A DNA stretch of 50,582 bases, taken from the NCBI RefSeq assembly GCF_900155545.1, contig NZ_LT732526.1, positions 3,303,381-3,353,962 of the forward strand, given 5' to 3'. This document shows, in pieces, positions 6,244-15,835 of the stretch; within the stretch, counting starts at the first letter, position 1, and each line of letters begins with the position of its first letter. The notes beneath the pieces were generated by a model. The model saw only the letters and a program-made list of their open reading frames with translations, had not been told where the DNA came from and made no database searches. The position numbers and the translations under genes are program-made. Source of the stretch: Clostridium sp. Marseille-P2415. Lineage in GTDB: Bacteria; Bacillota; Clostridia; Lachnospirales; Lachnospiraceae.

Positions 6244-7425
6244 ATGTTATTATCACTTGCACTTGTATTCCTATGCGGAATGGCACTCGGAAAAATTTTT
6301 GAGAAATTAAGGCTGCCAAGCCTCCTTGGTATGATTATGACGGGAATCATACTGGGGCCTTACGCTTTTAACCTGCTGGACAGCACCATATTAAACATAT
6401 CAACGGAATTGCGCCAGATCGCATTGATCATCATTCTTACCCGGGCAGGCCTCAATCTGGATGTCAGGGATTTAAAGAAGGTGGGCCGTCCGGCTATCCT
6501 GATGTGTTTCGTACCCGCATGCTTTGAAATCGCAGGAATGTTATTATTTGCTCCCGCATTCCTGGGCATCACACACTTGGAAGCCGCGATCATGGGTACG
6601 GTAGTGGCTGCTGTTTCTCCTGCTGTTATTGTTCCCCGAATGCTAAAGCTCATAGAAAACGGTTACGGAACAGAAAAAAGCATCCCGCAGATCATCATGG
6701 CGGGAGCTTCTGTTGACGATGTATTTGTGATTGTGCTGTTTACGGCCTTCACAGGACTTGCCGGGGGCGGTACCATCAGCCCGCTGAGCTTTATAACCAT
6801 CCCCACCTCTATCCTTTTTGGGCTCACCGGCGGAATCCTTATGGGGGTATTGATGTCCGTTTTCTTTACCAGGGCGCACATTCGTGACAGCAGTAAGGTA
6901 ATCTTCATTTTGTCCGTTTCCTTCCTGCTTGTTACAGTGGAGCATAGCCTGAAAGGAGTCATCGGTTTTTCAGGTCTTCTTGCAGTCATGGCTTTAGGCG
7001 CCACCCTGCGCCAAAGAAAATATGAGGTTTCCAGGCGCTTATCCGTTAAATTCTCGAAATTGTGGGTCGGCGCTGAAGTATTATTGTTTGTTCTGGTAGG
7101 CGCCACAGTAAATATCAGCTATGCAATCCATGCAGGACTTATGGCCATCGCACTCATATTTTGTGTCCTGGCTTTTCGGATCCTCGGCGTTTTTGTATGT
7201 CTGGTTCGAACACCTCTTAATAAGAACGAACGGATATTTACAGCGATTGCCTATATCCCAAAAGCCACGGTACAGGCAGCCATCGGCGGCCTCCCTTTAT
7301 CCATGGGGCTTGCATGCGGAAATATCGTGTTAACGGTGGCGGTCCTGTCCATATTGATAACGGCACCCTTAGGCGCAGCCCTTGTAGATATGACGTACAA
7401 AAAACTCCTGTCAAAGAGCTCCTAA
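6244..7425 (+). CDS. CPA-type cation:proton antiporter under fluoride riboswitch control
   Basis: 393 aa, almost entirely hydrophobic with about 12 membrane segments; Na+/H+ exchanger family fold. GASVDDVFVIVLF near residues 156-168 carries the paired aspartates typical of CPA2-like transport sites. LGKIFEKLRLPSLLGMIMTGIILGP is the usual N-terminal helix pattern. Family members are known downstream of fluoride riboswitches, where they are thought to aid fluoride tolerance. The riboswitch directly upstream makes that role likely here, either by fluoride export or by ion/pH homeostasis. Confidence 0.88.
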   Translation: MLLSLALVFLCGMALGKIFEKLRLPSLLGMIMTGIILGPYAFNLLDSTILNISTELRQIALIIILTRAGLNLDVRDLKKVGRPAILMCFVPACFEIAGMLLFAPAFLGITHLEAAIMGTVVAAVSPAVIVPRMLKLIENGYGTEKSIPQIIMAGASVDDVFVIVLFTAFTGLAGGGTISPLSFITIPTSILFGLTGGILMGVLMSVFFTRAHIRDSSKVIFILSVSFLLVTVEHSLKGVIGFSGLLAVMALGATLRQRKYEVSRRLSVKFSKLWVGAEVLLFVLVGATVNISYAIHAGLMAIALIFCVLAFRILGVFVCLVRTPLNKNERIFTAIAYIPKATVQAAIGGLPLSMGLACGNIVLTVAVLSILITAPLGAALVDMTYKKLLSKSS

Positions 7426-8259
7426 CTGAAAGCCTGCTTCTCCCGAATGGACTTTCCTTTCCGTTCCGTGATCCTGTCTCCTTCTTCCAGCCCTCCGCAA
7501 AGCAGAGGGCTATGTACCTCATACAATGCGTTCTTCCTCTCCACTGCGGCCAGGCTGTCATTGGCATAACAATACCTGCACCCGGACAAACAGGTGTCAT
7601 AGGTCCCCACCTCAACGCTTTCTAAGCAGCCGCATTCCATTCTCTGGTTTTTATCCTTTCTCCGCACATGCTTCTATCTTAAGACCGTAAGTCCCTGCAA
7701 CAGCCGCCAGTCTTCCGCTCAGCTTTAACATCCTCTCTTCATCCAATTCTTCTACCGAGATCCCTCTCATATTACGCACGGTTTTGCCGTACTGATCCAG
7801 AAAGCTGATCACAACCTTTTCCGCTGAACCGCATACGCCCTTGGCGATCTCCTCAAAGGCATGAAAATGATATTCTTCCCGATAGCGGTCATTTAAGAAT
7901 ATGGGATCATACCGCCAGACCATACGGTCCTTTCCCACCAATTCTGTCGTTTTCCGGAAAACGTCGGTCATATGTCTTTTATCCGGCAGCCCGGGCTCAA
8001 TATCCCTGCCATATCCGGTCAGCGTGAATTGAATATAGCAGGGAATATCCCCCAGCTCATGGATCCGCTCCAGCATGGGTTCCGGGTTTTTCGTCCAGAA
8101 TACGATGAGCTCCACCTGCTCCGGCGAAAGATCGATCCTGCTGATCTGGTGGCTGTTCATAGGATTTTTTACATAAAGGTACCCCTCCTTTAACCTGTTA
8201 AAAAACCAATCTGAATAAAACTGCGGAATATCAGTCCGTCTGCTGACACTGAGTATCAT
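7422..8259 (-). pseudogene. DUF1848 radical-SAM-like protein, broken by deletion/frameshift
   Basis: The first part, from ATG 8259 (MILSVSRRTDIPQFYSDWF...), covers the family's N-terminal and central regions to IEACAEKG, then stops near 7651. The C-terminal part continues in another frame: CGCLESVEVGTYDTCLSGCRYCYAN, the cysteine cluster expected for DUF1848, ending at 7422. The roughly 25-30 residues normally linking these parts (including a CID-type segment) are missing, so a small out-of-frame deletion has probably inactivated the gene. The start at 8259 fits the promoter at 8294-8322. Its 3' end touches the convergent antiporter gene. Confidence 0.75.
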
Positions 8260-8293
8260 CCTATTTCCACTCCCGTCTCTTCTTAATAGAGAC

Positions 8294-8322
8294 ATTATAC
8301 GCCGTTAAAGCGCGCTCTTCAA
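8294..8322 (-). promoter_or_regulatory. Promoter of the DUF1848 gene
   Basis: Minus strand TTGAAG (8322-8317), 17 bp, TATAAT (8299-8294), located in the 3' end of the upstream gene. It supports a start at 8259. Confidence 0.55.
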
Positions 8323-8736
8323 CCGTTCCAGATTATACTCCTCAAATTTTAAAAGACGGTTCATCAAAGACAGAATATCCTTATCCGCCTCCTCTTCATA
8401 CTGTTTCAGCCGTTTTATGCAGTCAATGACTCCCCGGGTGCTCCCCAATATCAGCATTTCAGCCATATGAGAGGCTGATTTGTCCACAAATGTTTTCATA
8501 TCGATCATCAGATACGACATGATTTTTTCAAAATTTCCGATTTCCTTCTCCTTATATCCATACTGGTTAAGCAGCTTTCTTGCCTCTTCCTGTATCTGCT
8601 TATATTCATTAACCTGTGATTTTAAATGCTTTTTAAATGACTCATTATCTGTCATTGGCAAAAGTTGGTGTAATGTTTCTACTCCCATCTGGGAATTCTG
8701 ATAAATGAAATTAAGCAGTTCCGCATCAGCGCTCAT
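8305..8736 (-). CDS. Uncharacterised all-helical (ferritin-like?) protein
   Basis: 143 aa from ATG 8736 (MSADAELLNFIYQ), with GGGG about 8 nt upstream; the longer reading frame from 8775 would run into the divergent gene's control region. The composition suggests a four-helix bundle with many Glu, Lys and Leu and heptad-like stretches (NEYKQIQEEARKLLNQYG, IKRLKQYEEEADKDILSLMNRLLKFEEYNLERLK). No clear di-iron EXXH pairs are seen. It is divergent from superoxide reductase with only 69 bp between starts, so the two may share regulation. Function unknown. Confidence 0.65.
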   Translation of the reverse strand: MSADAELLNFIYQNSQMGVETLHQLLPMTDNESFKKHLKSQVNEYKQIQEEARKLLNQYGYKEKEIGNFEKIMSYLMIDMKTFVDKSASHMAEMLILGSTRGVIDCIKRLKQYEEEADKDILSLMNRLLKFEEYNLERLKSAL

Positions 8737-8805
8737 AATAATACCCCATTTCTTTTTTCTATTAGTATGACGCAAAAAAGAAGAATTTATGATTGGAGGA
8801 TCCTC

Positions 8806-9198
8806 ATGAATAACGAACCTGTATTTTTAACCGACAAAAACCATAATATCATTCTGGAAGCCATCTCCGGAACGCCGAATGCAGCACTTCCGGACAGCTT
8901 GAAGCCTTTTGAAATATTGGAACCCAATACTGCGGACGGGGCCGCAGAAAAGCATGTCCCGGTCATTGAAACAGAAGGAAACCATGTGACCGTAACGGTG
9001 GGCAGCGTGTTCCATCCCATGACCGGAGACCACAGCATTACCTGGGTCTGCCTCCATACAAAGGCCGGCGGCATCATGAGAGTGAGCTTAAGCCCGGAAT
9101 GCGAACCAGTGGCCCGCTTTACGCTGGAGAAAGGCGATTCTCCAAAAGCTGCTTTCGCTTACTGCAATCTTCATGGATTTTGGAAAACAGAAGCATAA
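8806..9198 (+). CDS. Superoxide reductase (desulfoferrodoxin C-terminal domain type)
   Basis: 130 aa from ATG 8806, with GGAGG about 9 nt upstream. It holds the Fe(His)4Cys centre: the His of EKHVP, the two His of FHPMTGDHS, and Cys plus His of AYCNLHGFW at the C terminus. The N-terminal desulforedoxin FeCys4 domain of 2Fe-SORs is absent, so this is a 1Fe (neelaredoxin-like) enzyme. It reduces superoxide to peroxide without producing oxygen, a standard defence in anaerobes; the rubrerythrins at 45-46 kb could remove the peroxide. Confidence 0.88.
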   Translation: MNNEPVFLTDKNHNIILEAISGTPNAALPDSLKPFEILEPNTADGAAEKHVPVIETEGNHVTVTVGSVFHPMTGDHSITWVCLHTKAGGIMRVSLSPECEPVARFTLEKGDSPKAAFAYCNLHGFWKTEA

Positions 9199-9201
9199 CT
9201 T

Positions 9202-9234
9202 AAAAAAGCCTTCCCACCCAGGGACAGGCTTTTA
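9202..9234. terminator. Bidirectional terminator between SOR and chemoreceptor genes
   Basis: AAAAAGCCT at 9203-9211 pairs with AGGCTTTT at 9226-9233, with T runs on both strands, placed between two convergent genes. Confidence 0.7.
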
Positions 9235-11175
9235 TTCTTCAGGCAATTTGAATTTTGCAACTTCCTGCCTTAAGGTCCGGGCCTGTGCCGCCAATTCTTC
9301 ACTGGAAGCCGAACTCTCCTCCGCTGCTGCTGCATTGGATTGCACCACGGCCGATACTTCTGACAGTCCTTTACTGACCTGCTCCATAGCCTGAGCCTGT
9401 TCCTTAGAGGCCGATTCGATTTCCTCGATCACCTGTTCTACAAGAATGGATTTTTCGGCAATCTCCTTTAAGATCACTGCCGTTTCATCCGTCCGTTTCT
9501 TTCCCTCTGAAACCGCTTTTACCGTATGCCCGATCAGCTCTGCAGTCTGTTTTGCCGCCTCGGCGGATTTGGCCGACAGATTCCGCACTTCTCCCGCAAC
9601 AACTGCAAAGCCCCGGCCCGCACTCCCGGCACGGGCAGCCTCCACCGCAGCGTTTAAAGCCAAAATATTGGTCTGAAATGCAATATCCTCGATCATTTTT
9701 GTGATGCCGGATATCTTTTCAGAAGATAAGCTTACCTCTTCCATGGCTGAATTGAGGCTCTGCATATACCGGTTGCCTGCGTTGACCCTCACCCCGGATT
9801 GATTTACATAATCTTTAGCATTCCGCACACGATCCGTATTTTTCACCGCCTTATCGGAAACATCCGCAATGGAAGCATTCAGTTCCTCCACCGTTGCCGC
9901 CTGCACGGCTGCTCCGGAGGCAAGGGCCTGGGAAGCACCGGAAACCTGCCCTGCACCGCGATTGACCTCCTCGGCGGAGGAACGGATATTTAATATGGTA
10001 TCATTTAAGCGGGAAGCAATCATTTCCATAGAACTGCGTATGCCGTTAAATTCACCGGGATATTCACAATTGCTCTGAACCGTAAGATTCCCATAGGAAA
10101 TCTCCTGCAGGAACCGGGAAATATCATAGATGATATCTCTGTATTTTCCCGCCATTTCATGGACCTTCTCCCCGATCCTTCCAATTTCATCACGGCGCTC
10201 CATATAAAGTTCAATGCTCAAATCTCCGGCAGATAACTGATCAATGGAATCAACCACCTTCCCGATCGGTCCTGTTATCCGGTCTGTGATCCGGAGCATG
10301 GCGAAAACTGCAAGGATCAGGGAGATAAGTCCCAAAATAACAGCGCTTAACATGGAGGTTATGACGCCGGACATAAATTCCGATTCGGATGCTGTCACAT
10401 TTACCGACCAGCCATTGGTGTTTTTTACCGGAGTATAGGAACCAAACTTATTTTCTCCGTTCCACCGATAGAACCCGAATCCGGTTTCCCCGTTGACCAT
10501 TGCAGTTTCCAGCTTTGCTATTTCCCCATACACCGCTTGATTGGTTTTTGCGGCCTCTGCATCATTTTGCTGCGATAATACCAGGGAAAAATCTTCATGA
10601 GCTACTTTCGTGCCATCCCGGTTCAGTATGTAGGTGCTTCCGGTATTTCCAAGCTTTGCATCCGAAATCATCGTCTCAAAAACAGAATAAGGAAATTCTA
10701 TCATGATGACTAAGTCGTCATATGGGTATGCATATTCAAAGGACGCAGAATCCTTGTGAATGATTGGATCTGACAAAAAAGGGGTTCCTTTTTTTGCCTG
10801 CAGGTATGCATTGTCCTGCTCATAGGATTTCCCATTGACAACTGAAAGCCCGTCGGACGAAATGATATCGATGTTATTGAGGCCGTACTGGGAACATGAG
10901 ATCCTTAAAAATATGCTGATATTGCCCTCCCTTTGCGCATTCCCTTTCATGTAAAGCGCAATCGACTCGGATATGATCGAATACGCTTCAAGCTGCTGGG
11001 TTATTTTTTCAGAGACCAGCTCGGAAGTTTCCTTTAAACTCTTGGACAATGACTTCCGGGTCGTATCATAAGTAAAACAAATGGAGCCTGTGGACAGTAC
11101 GAATACAATGCAGATAATACACCCTATTGTGAACGATACCAGTTCTCTTTTTATTCCCTTGGATTGCCTTTTCAT
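9232..11175 (-). CDS. Methyl-accepting chemotaxis protein
   Basis: 647 aa. There is a transmembrane helix at about 12-34, an extracellular Cache-type sensor at about 40-270 (includes [18 protein letters not shown]), a second helix at about 275-297, HAMP at about 298-350, then the long MCP signalling coiled coil. The highly conserved tip reads [20 protein letters not shown] near residue 520. It signals to CheA/CheW; the ligand is unknown but Cache domains often bind amino acids or carboxylates. The gene stands alone, with no other chemotaxis genes in the window. Confidence 0.93.
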   Translation of the reverse strand: MKRQSKGIKRELVSFTIGCIICIVFVLSTGSICFTYDTTRKSLSKSLKETSELVSEKITQQLEAYSIISESIALYMKGNAQREGNISIFLRISCSQYGLNNIDIISSDGLSVVNGKSYEQDNAYLQAKKGTPFLSDPIIHKDSASFEYAYPYDDLVIMIEFPYSVFETMISDAKLGNTGSTYILNRDGTKVAHEDFSLVLSQQNDAEAAKTNQAVYGEIAKLETAMVNGETGFGFYRWNGENKFGSYTPVKNTNGWSVNVTASESEFMSGVITSMLSAVILGLISLILAVFAMLRITDRITGPIGKVVDSIDQLSAGDLSIELYMERRDEIGRIGEKVHEMAGKYRDIIYDISRFLQEISYGNLTVQSNCEYPGEFNGIRSSMEMIASRLNDTILNIRSSAEEVNRGAGQVSGASQALASGAAVQAATVEELNASIADVSDKAVKNTDRVRNAKDYVNQSGVRVNAGNRYMQSLNSAMEEVSLSSEKISGITKMIEDIAFQTNILALNAAVEAARAGSAGRGFAVVAGEVRNLSAKSAEAAKQTAELIGHTVKAVSEGKKRTDETAVILKEIAEKSILVEQVIEEIESASKEQAQAMEQVSKGLSEVSAVVQSNAAAAEESSASSEELAAQARTLRQEVAKFKLPEE

Positions 11176-11325
11176 ATTTCGTTATCCTCCGATATCCAAT
11201 TTGCTCCTCTGCCGCTTGAAATTACAGCGGTTTAAAATATATATCGGACAGTATTCAGAAAACTATATGATTTTTACCAATATTTTACAATAACTTGTTC
11301 AATCTTTTACAGACAGTAAATAATC

Positions 11326-11361
11326 TAAAAAGCCGGTGCTGAAATCACTTCCAGCACCGGC
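11326..11361 (-). terminator. Terminator after the ABC exporter operon
   Basis: On the minus strand GCCGGTGCTG (11361-11352) pairs with CAGCACCGGC (11341-11332), followed by TTTTTAG. It lies 34 bp after the stop of the second ABC gene. Confidence 0.8.
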
Positions 11362-11394
11362 CTTGCCTGAAGTCCCCGGCAGGCTTTTCGGTAT

Positions 11395-13305
11395 CTAATC
11401 CAATTCGGCTGCTCCAGTATAGAGCTGATAATATTTGCCCTTCTCCGCAATGAGCTGTTCATGTCTCCCCCGCTCGATAATACGTCCATGCTCCAGTACC
11501 ATGATGACATCGGAGTTCTGAACGGTGGAAAGCCGGTGAGCGATAACAAAAACCGTTCTTCCATTCATCAGCGCATCCATTCCCTTCTGTACGATGGCCT
11601 CTGTCCTGGTATCAATGGAGGAGGTAGCCTCATCTAAGATCATCACCGGCGGATCCGCCACAGCCGCACGGGCAATGGAAATGAGCTGCCGCTGTCCCTG
11701 GGAAAGACCTCCGCCGTCGCCTTCCAGCATGGTCTGATAGCCATCCGGCAGCATTCGGATGAATCCGTCCGCATTTGCCAGCTTTGCAGCCGCAATACAT
11801 TCTTCATCTGTCGCATCCAGTTTTCCATAGCGTATATTATCCATTACGGTGCCGGTGAACAGATTGACATCCTGTAAAACGACGCCAAGAGAGCGGCGTA
11901 AATCAGCCTTTTTGATCTTATTGATGTTAATGCCGTCATACCGGATCCTGCCATCTGCGATATCATAAAACCGGTTGATCAGATTCGTAATCGTGGTCTT
12001 TCCCGCTCCGGTGGAACCCACAAAGGCCACCTTCTGACCCGGTTCGGCATAAAGGGTAATATTGTGCAGAACGGTCTTATTTTCCTCATACCCGAAATCT
12101 ACATCCAGGAAACGGATATCTCCCTGCAACAGGGTGTAAGTAACCGTACCGTCGCTGTGGGGATGCTTCCATGCCCATGTATCCGTCCGTTCCTCACATT
12201 CTTCAATTTCACCGTTTACCATTCTGGCGTTGACAAGTGTAACATATCCGTCATCCTGCTCGTTCCTCTCATCCATCAGATCAAAAATACGTGATGCGCC
12301 GGCAAGAGCCATAATAACCATGTTAAACTGCATGGATATCTGTCCGATCGGGTTAACAAAGCTTCGGGACAGGGTCAGGAAAGAAACAATGGTACCGATG
12401 GACAGGGTGCCGACCCCTGTAAGGCTTAAGTTCGGAATCCCCGCAATGCCGGCCGCACCGCCGACAACCGCCAGTATTACATAGAGCATATAACCCATAT
12501 TTCCAACCACAGGCATGGTGATATTTCCGTATTTGTTGGCCTGGGTGGCGCTGTAGCACAACTCATCATTTTTCCGGTCAAATTCTTCTTTCGCCTTTTC
12601 CTCGTGGCAGAAGACCTTCACCACCTTCTGTCCGTTGATGATTTCTTCAATATAACCGTTGACATCCCCAAGAACTACCTGCTGTTTTATAAAGTAAGTC
12701 CTGCTCCTGCCCACCAAAGCCTTGATCGTCTTTAAAAGCACGACCGTGAAAACAGAAACAATGACTGTCAGCCCAACGCTTAAATAAAGCATGGACAAAA
12801 ACGCTGCCATGACAGAAACCACAGAAGAAAACATCTGGGGCAGGCTTTGGGAAATCGCCTGGCGCAGGGTATCGGTATCATTGGTATAGCGGCTCATGAC
12901 ATCCCCATGGGAATGGGTGTCAAAATACCGGATGGGCAGAGACTGCATATGGGTGAACATCTCGTCACGGATCTTTTTAAGCGTCCCCTGCTCAATGAAC
13001 ACCATGATCCAGTTATAGAACAGGGTGGAAAGTGCGCCGGTTAAGTAAACCGCACCCATAATTAAAATCATGCGGAACAGATCTGTAAAATCCGGTGCAG
13101 CCTGTCCTACAAGGGGAATAATATATTGATCGATCAGCGTCTGTAAAAACAAGGCGGATGCCGCACCGGCGGCCGCGCTTATTAAAATGCCGATGATTAC
13201 GGCAATAAGCTGAATTCTGTACTGAGCCATATAGGAGAGGAGTCTTTTTATTGTACCCGGCTTAAAATGGCCCGGCGTCCTTTCGGGGACCTCCTTATTT
13301 GTCAT
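11395..13305 (-). CDS. ABC exporter half-transporter (catalytic-site subunit)
   Basis: 636 aa from ATG 13305, 1 bp after the stop of the upstream ABC gene. An upstream in-frame ATG at 13365 would overlap that gene by 59 bp. Residues about 15-330 form the six-helix exporter membrane domain. The nucleotide-binding domain has canonical Walker A GSTGAGKTT, signature LSQGQ, and Walker B MILDEATSSID with the catalytic glutamate. A linker insertion of about 50 residues (around DERNEQDDGYVTL to HSDGTVTYT) precedes the NBD. It pairs with the gene at 13307-15058 as a heterodimeric multidrug-type exporter. Confidence 0.92.
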   Translation of the reverse strand: MTNKEVPERTPGHFKPGTIKRLLSYMAQYRIQLIAVIIGILISAAAGAASALFLQTLIDQYIIPLVGQAAPDFTDLFRMILIMGAVYLTGALSTLFYNWIMVFIEQGTLKKIRDEMFTHMQSLPIRYFDTHSHGDVMSRYTNDTDTLRQAISQSLPQMFSSVVSVMAAFLSMLYLSVGLTVIVSVFTVVLLKTIKALVGRSRTYFIKQQVVLGDVNGYIEEIINGQKVVKVFCHEEKAKEEFDRKNDELCYSATQANKYGNITMPVVGNMGYMLYVILAVVGGAAGIAGIPNLSLTGVGTLSIGTIVSFLTLSRSFVNPIGQISMQFNMVIMALAGASRIFDLMDERNEQDDGYVTLVNARMVNGEIEECEERTDTWAWKHPHSDGTVTYTLLQGDIRFLDVDFGYEENKTVLHNITLYAEPGQKVAFVGSTGAGKTTITNLINRFYDIADGRIRYDGININKIKKADLRRSLGVVLQDVNLFTGTVMDNIRYGKLDATDEECIAAAKLANADGFIRMLPDGYQTMLEGDGGGLSQGQRQLISIARAAVADPPVMILDEATSSIDTRTEAIVQKGMDALMNGRTVFVIAHRLSTVQNSDVIMVLEHGRIIERGRHEQLIAEKGKYYQLYTGAAELD

Positions 13306-13306
13306 C

Positions 13307-15058
13307 TTACTCACTGAGAACACCCCCTTTGGTCTGGGATTCATAAACTTCACGATAAATTTCACAGGTTTTTAACAGCTCGTCATGGGTTCCCACAGCA
13401 TTGATCCGCCCGTCATCCAGCACAATAATCTTATCTGCATCCTGTACGGATGAAACCCTTTGTGCAATAATGATTTTCGTGGTATCCGGGATCTCATCCC
13501 GGAACGCCTGACGGATCAGGCTGTCAGTTGCCGTATCCACCGCGCTGGTGGAGTCGTCAAGAATCAGGATCTTAGGGTGCTTTAGAAGCGCCCGGGCAAT
13601 GCAGAGCCGCTGACGCTGGCCGCCTGATACATTGGAGCCTCCCTGTTCTATGTAGGTATCATATTGATCCGGAAATTCCCGGATGAACCCTTCGGCCTGA
13701 GCCAGTCTGCATGCCTTTTTGATCTCTTCATCCGTGGCATGCTCATTGCCCCAGCGCAGATTTTCCCTGATGGTGCCGGAGAACAGCACATTCTTTTGAA
13801 GCACCATGGCGACCTGATTGCGGAGTACTTCCAGATCATAGGCTTTTACATCGACTCCGCCAACCGCCACCCTTCCGCCGGCCGCATCGTAAAGCCGGGG
13901 GATCAGCTGGACAAGGCTGGATTTGGAAGTCCCTGTTCCGCCGATAATTCCCACAGTTTCTCCTGATTTGATGGAAATATCAATTCCGGAAAGGACCGGC
14001 TTCTCGGCTTTTGCAGAATAGGAAAATGTAACATTTTCAAACCGGATGGAACCGTCCTTTACGGTGCGGACCGGATCAGCCGGATCTTTTAAATCGCTTT
14101 CCTCTGCCATGATTTCCACAATACGCTGGGCCGATGCACGGGAAATCGTAATCATGACCAGAACCATGGAAAACATCATTAAGCTCATAAGGATCTGCAG
14201 GGAGTATGTGATCAGGCTGGTCAGCTCGCCGGTAGAAAGCCCGGTCACAGCGTTATTGCCGCTGGCAATGATCTCTTTCGCACCGAACCACGAAAGCAAA
14301 AGCATACTTGTATACAGACATACCTGCATCAGGGGCATGTTAAACGCCAAACGCTTCTCAGCCCTGATAAAATCCTGATAAATGGACCGGGATACGCCGG
14401 TGAACTTTTTCTCCTCAAATTCCTCCCGGGTATAGGATTTAACTACCCGGATCCCATGCAGATTCTCCTGTACAATGCTGTTAAGCTTGTCATATGTCCG
14501 GAACACCCGCATGAAAACAGGGTGCACATGGGATATGATCAGCCACAGGCCGGCCCCAAGAACCGGAATCACCAGAACGAAAATCAGAGACAGGCTGGCA
14601 TCGATCCGGAAAGAAAATATCAGTGCGAAAATCATCATGACAGGTGCACGTACTCCAAGGCGCACCAGCATCTGATAGGCATTCTGCACATTTGTAACAT
14701 CCGTAGTCAGCCGTGTGATAATGCTTGAGGTTGAAAACTTATCGATATTGGAAAATGAAAACTTCTGTACATTATAAAACATATCGTGCCGCAGGTTTCT
14801 GGCAAAGCCCGCCGACGCGGCGGCCGCGCTGCGTCCGGCCAGAATTCCGGTCAGCAGAGAAGCCAGGGCGCAGACGAGAAGGGCAAGGCCCATCAGGAAA
14901 ACATAGGACATATTTTTCCGATAGATCCCATTGTCGATCAGAAACGCCATCAGCGTAGGGATAAAAATTTCAAGAATCGATTCAATTATTACATATACTG
15001 GTGTGAGAATACTATCCCTCTTGTATTCACGCACACTGGCTGCAAGTCTTTTGATCAT
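13307..15058 (-). CDS. ABC exporter half-transporter (degenerate-site subunit)
   Basis: 583 aa; an N-terminal six-helix membrane domain (about 1-310) and C-terminal NBD. Walker A reads GGTGTSKSS, where Ser replaces the usual Gly before Lys. Walker B is ILILDDSTSAVD, with Asp in place of the catalytic Glu. The signature VSGGQ is normal. This is the pattern of heterodimeric exporters of the TM287/288 and BmrCD type, in which one ATP site is non-hydrolytic. It is encoded between the MarR regulator and the partner subunit in one operon. The substrate is unknown; drug or peptide export is likely. Confidence 0.92.
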   Translation of the reverse strand: MIKRLAASVREYKRDSILTPVYVIIESILEIFIPTLMAFLIDNGIYRKNMSYVFLMGLALLVCALASLLTGILAGRSAAAASAGFARNLRHDMFYNVQKFSFSNIDKFSTSSIITRLTTDVTNVQNAYQMLVRLGVRAPVMMIFALIFSFRIDASLSLIFVLVIPVLGAGLWLIISHVHPVFMRVFRTYDKLNSIVQENLHGIRVVKSYTREEFEEKKFTGVSRSIYQDFIRAEKRLAFNMPLMQVCLYTSMLLLSWFGAKEIIASGNNAVTGLSTGELTSLITYSLQILMSLMMFSMVLVMITISRASAQRIVEIMAEESDLKDPADPVRTVKDGSIRFENVTFSYSAKAEKPVLSGIDISIKSGETVGIIGGTGTSKSSLVQLIPRLYDAAGGRVAVGGVDVKAYDLEVLRNQVAMVLQKNVLFSGTIRENLRWGNEHATDEEIKKACRLAQAEGFIREFPDQYDTYIEQGGSNVSGGQRQRLCIARALLKHPKILILDDSTSAVDTATDSLIRQAFRDEIPDTTKIIIAQRVSSVQDADKIIVLDDGRINAVGTHDELLKTCEIYREVYESQTKGGVLSE

Positions 15059-15069
15059 AAAAAATCTCC

Positions 15070-15519
15070 TTATTGATTCTCCTGTGCTTCTGAAATATTT
15101 TCTTTCATTCTGTTTAAGTATTCATTCAGGGCAGTCACCTCTTCATCCGTAAATCCACGGAGCAGGATGCGCTCCATTTCTTTTTTATTTTTCTCCATTA
15201 TTTTATGAACTGCCCTCGACTTGTCCGTCAGCACAATTTTTTTCAGCCGTGCATCTGACTTTACGGACAGTCTGAGGATAAACCCCTTCTCTTCCATCAG
15301 GCCCAGCACCGTGGAAGCTGTGGATCTTGCAATGGTAAAAAAGTCCTCAATGTCCTTCTGGTAAATATCTTTCCCTTCATTCTCCGCAAGAAACCCAATG
15401 ATCCACCCGTTATTATCGGTTAATTTATCAACTTCCCTATTGGAGGTAGAATTTAAAAAATAACGGCGGATCATGTTATTCAGCGAACGGAGTCCCATTG
15501 CTATGCTTGCATTTTCCAT
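15070..15519 (-). CDS. MarR family regulator of the ABC exporter operon
   Basis: 149 aa. The winged helix is central (DIYQKDIEDFFTIARSTASTVLGLMEEKGFILRL, wing SDARLKKIVLTDKSR), with flanking dimerisation helices. It is the first gene of the operon, 11 bp before the first ABC gene. MarR-ABC-ABC operons of this kind are common in Clostridia and are usually induced by the exported compound. The operator is probably the AGTTC/GAACT repeat just upstream. Confidence 0.9.
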   Translation of the reverse strand: MENASIAMGLRSLNNMIRRYFLNSTSNREVDKLTDNNGWIIGFLAENEGKDIYQKDIEDFFTIARSTASTVLGLMEEKGFILRLSVKSDARLKKIVLTDKSRAVHKIMEKNKKEMERILLRGFTDEEVTALNEYLNRMKENISEAQENQ

Positions 15520-15542
15520 CTTCCCCTTCCTCTCTGCCTGTT

Positions 15543-15600
15543 AGTTCGAAGTTGAACTGTTAGACATAGAACATTATATTCAATAAAAAATAAATGTCAA
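15543..15600 (-). promoter_or_regulatory. Promoter and operator of the MarR-ABC operon
   Basis: Minus strand TTGACA (15600-15595), 16 bp, TATAAT (15578-15573). Downstream of the -10 lies the inverted repeat AGTTC-N6-GAACT (15543-15558), a likely MarR site overlapping the start of transcription. Confidence 0.7.
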
Positions 15601-15766
15601 TAGTAATTCTCAATTATCAATAAAAAAGGCGGGATTTGCCGGAAAGAACGCAGCTTTGGATATTCCATGAACAGGAAATATACAGGCATTGAAAAAGAGC
15701 ATCATTGGAAGCCTGACAATGGAGATCAGCATCACAATAATACCCTGTCTGTATTCGCATAGATAT
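15601..15766. other. Non-coding stretch, nothing recognised
   Basis: This stretch lies between the MarR promoter and the tRNA operon terminator. Small open frames exist but none has a ribosome binding site or recognisable product. Confidence 0.5.
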
Positions 15767-15831
15767 AAAAAAAGAGCGTTGCCAGCCTGCCAGACCATAC
15801 GGTCCGGCCATCTGCACAACATCCTCTTTTC
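15767..15831 (-). terminator. Possible terminator of the tRNA-Tyr/tRNA-Leu operon
   Basis: Just after tRNA-Leu on the minus strand an extended, bulged hairpin (AGAG...CTCT outer pairs, inner CCGGACC/GGTCTGG) ends in a run of seven T. The fold was judged by eye. Confidence 0.45.
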
Positions 15832-15835
15832 ATCA

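Noticed and set aside
7238-7615. Open frame overlapping the antiporter end and the DUF1848 tail
   Set aside because: It is out of frame with the cysteine-cluster reading frame and opposite to the antiporter; composition is not protein-like.
11176-11325. Sigma-D type promoter upstream of the chemoreceptor
   Set aside because: A TCCGATAT-like -10 is present, but no TAAA -35 at about 15 bp was found.
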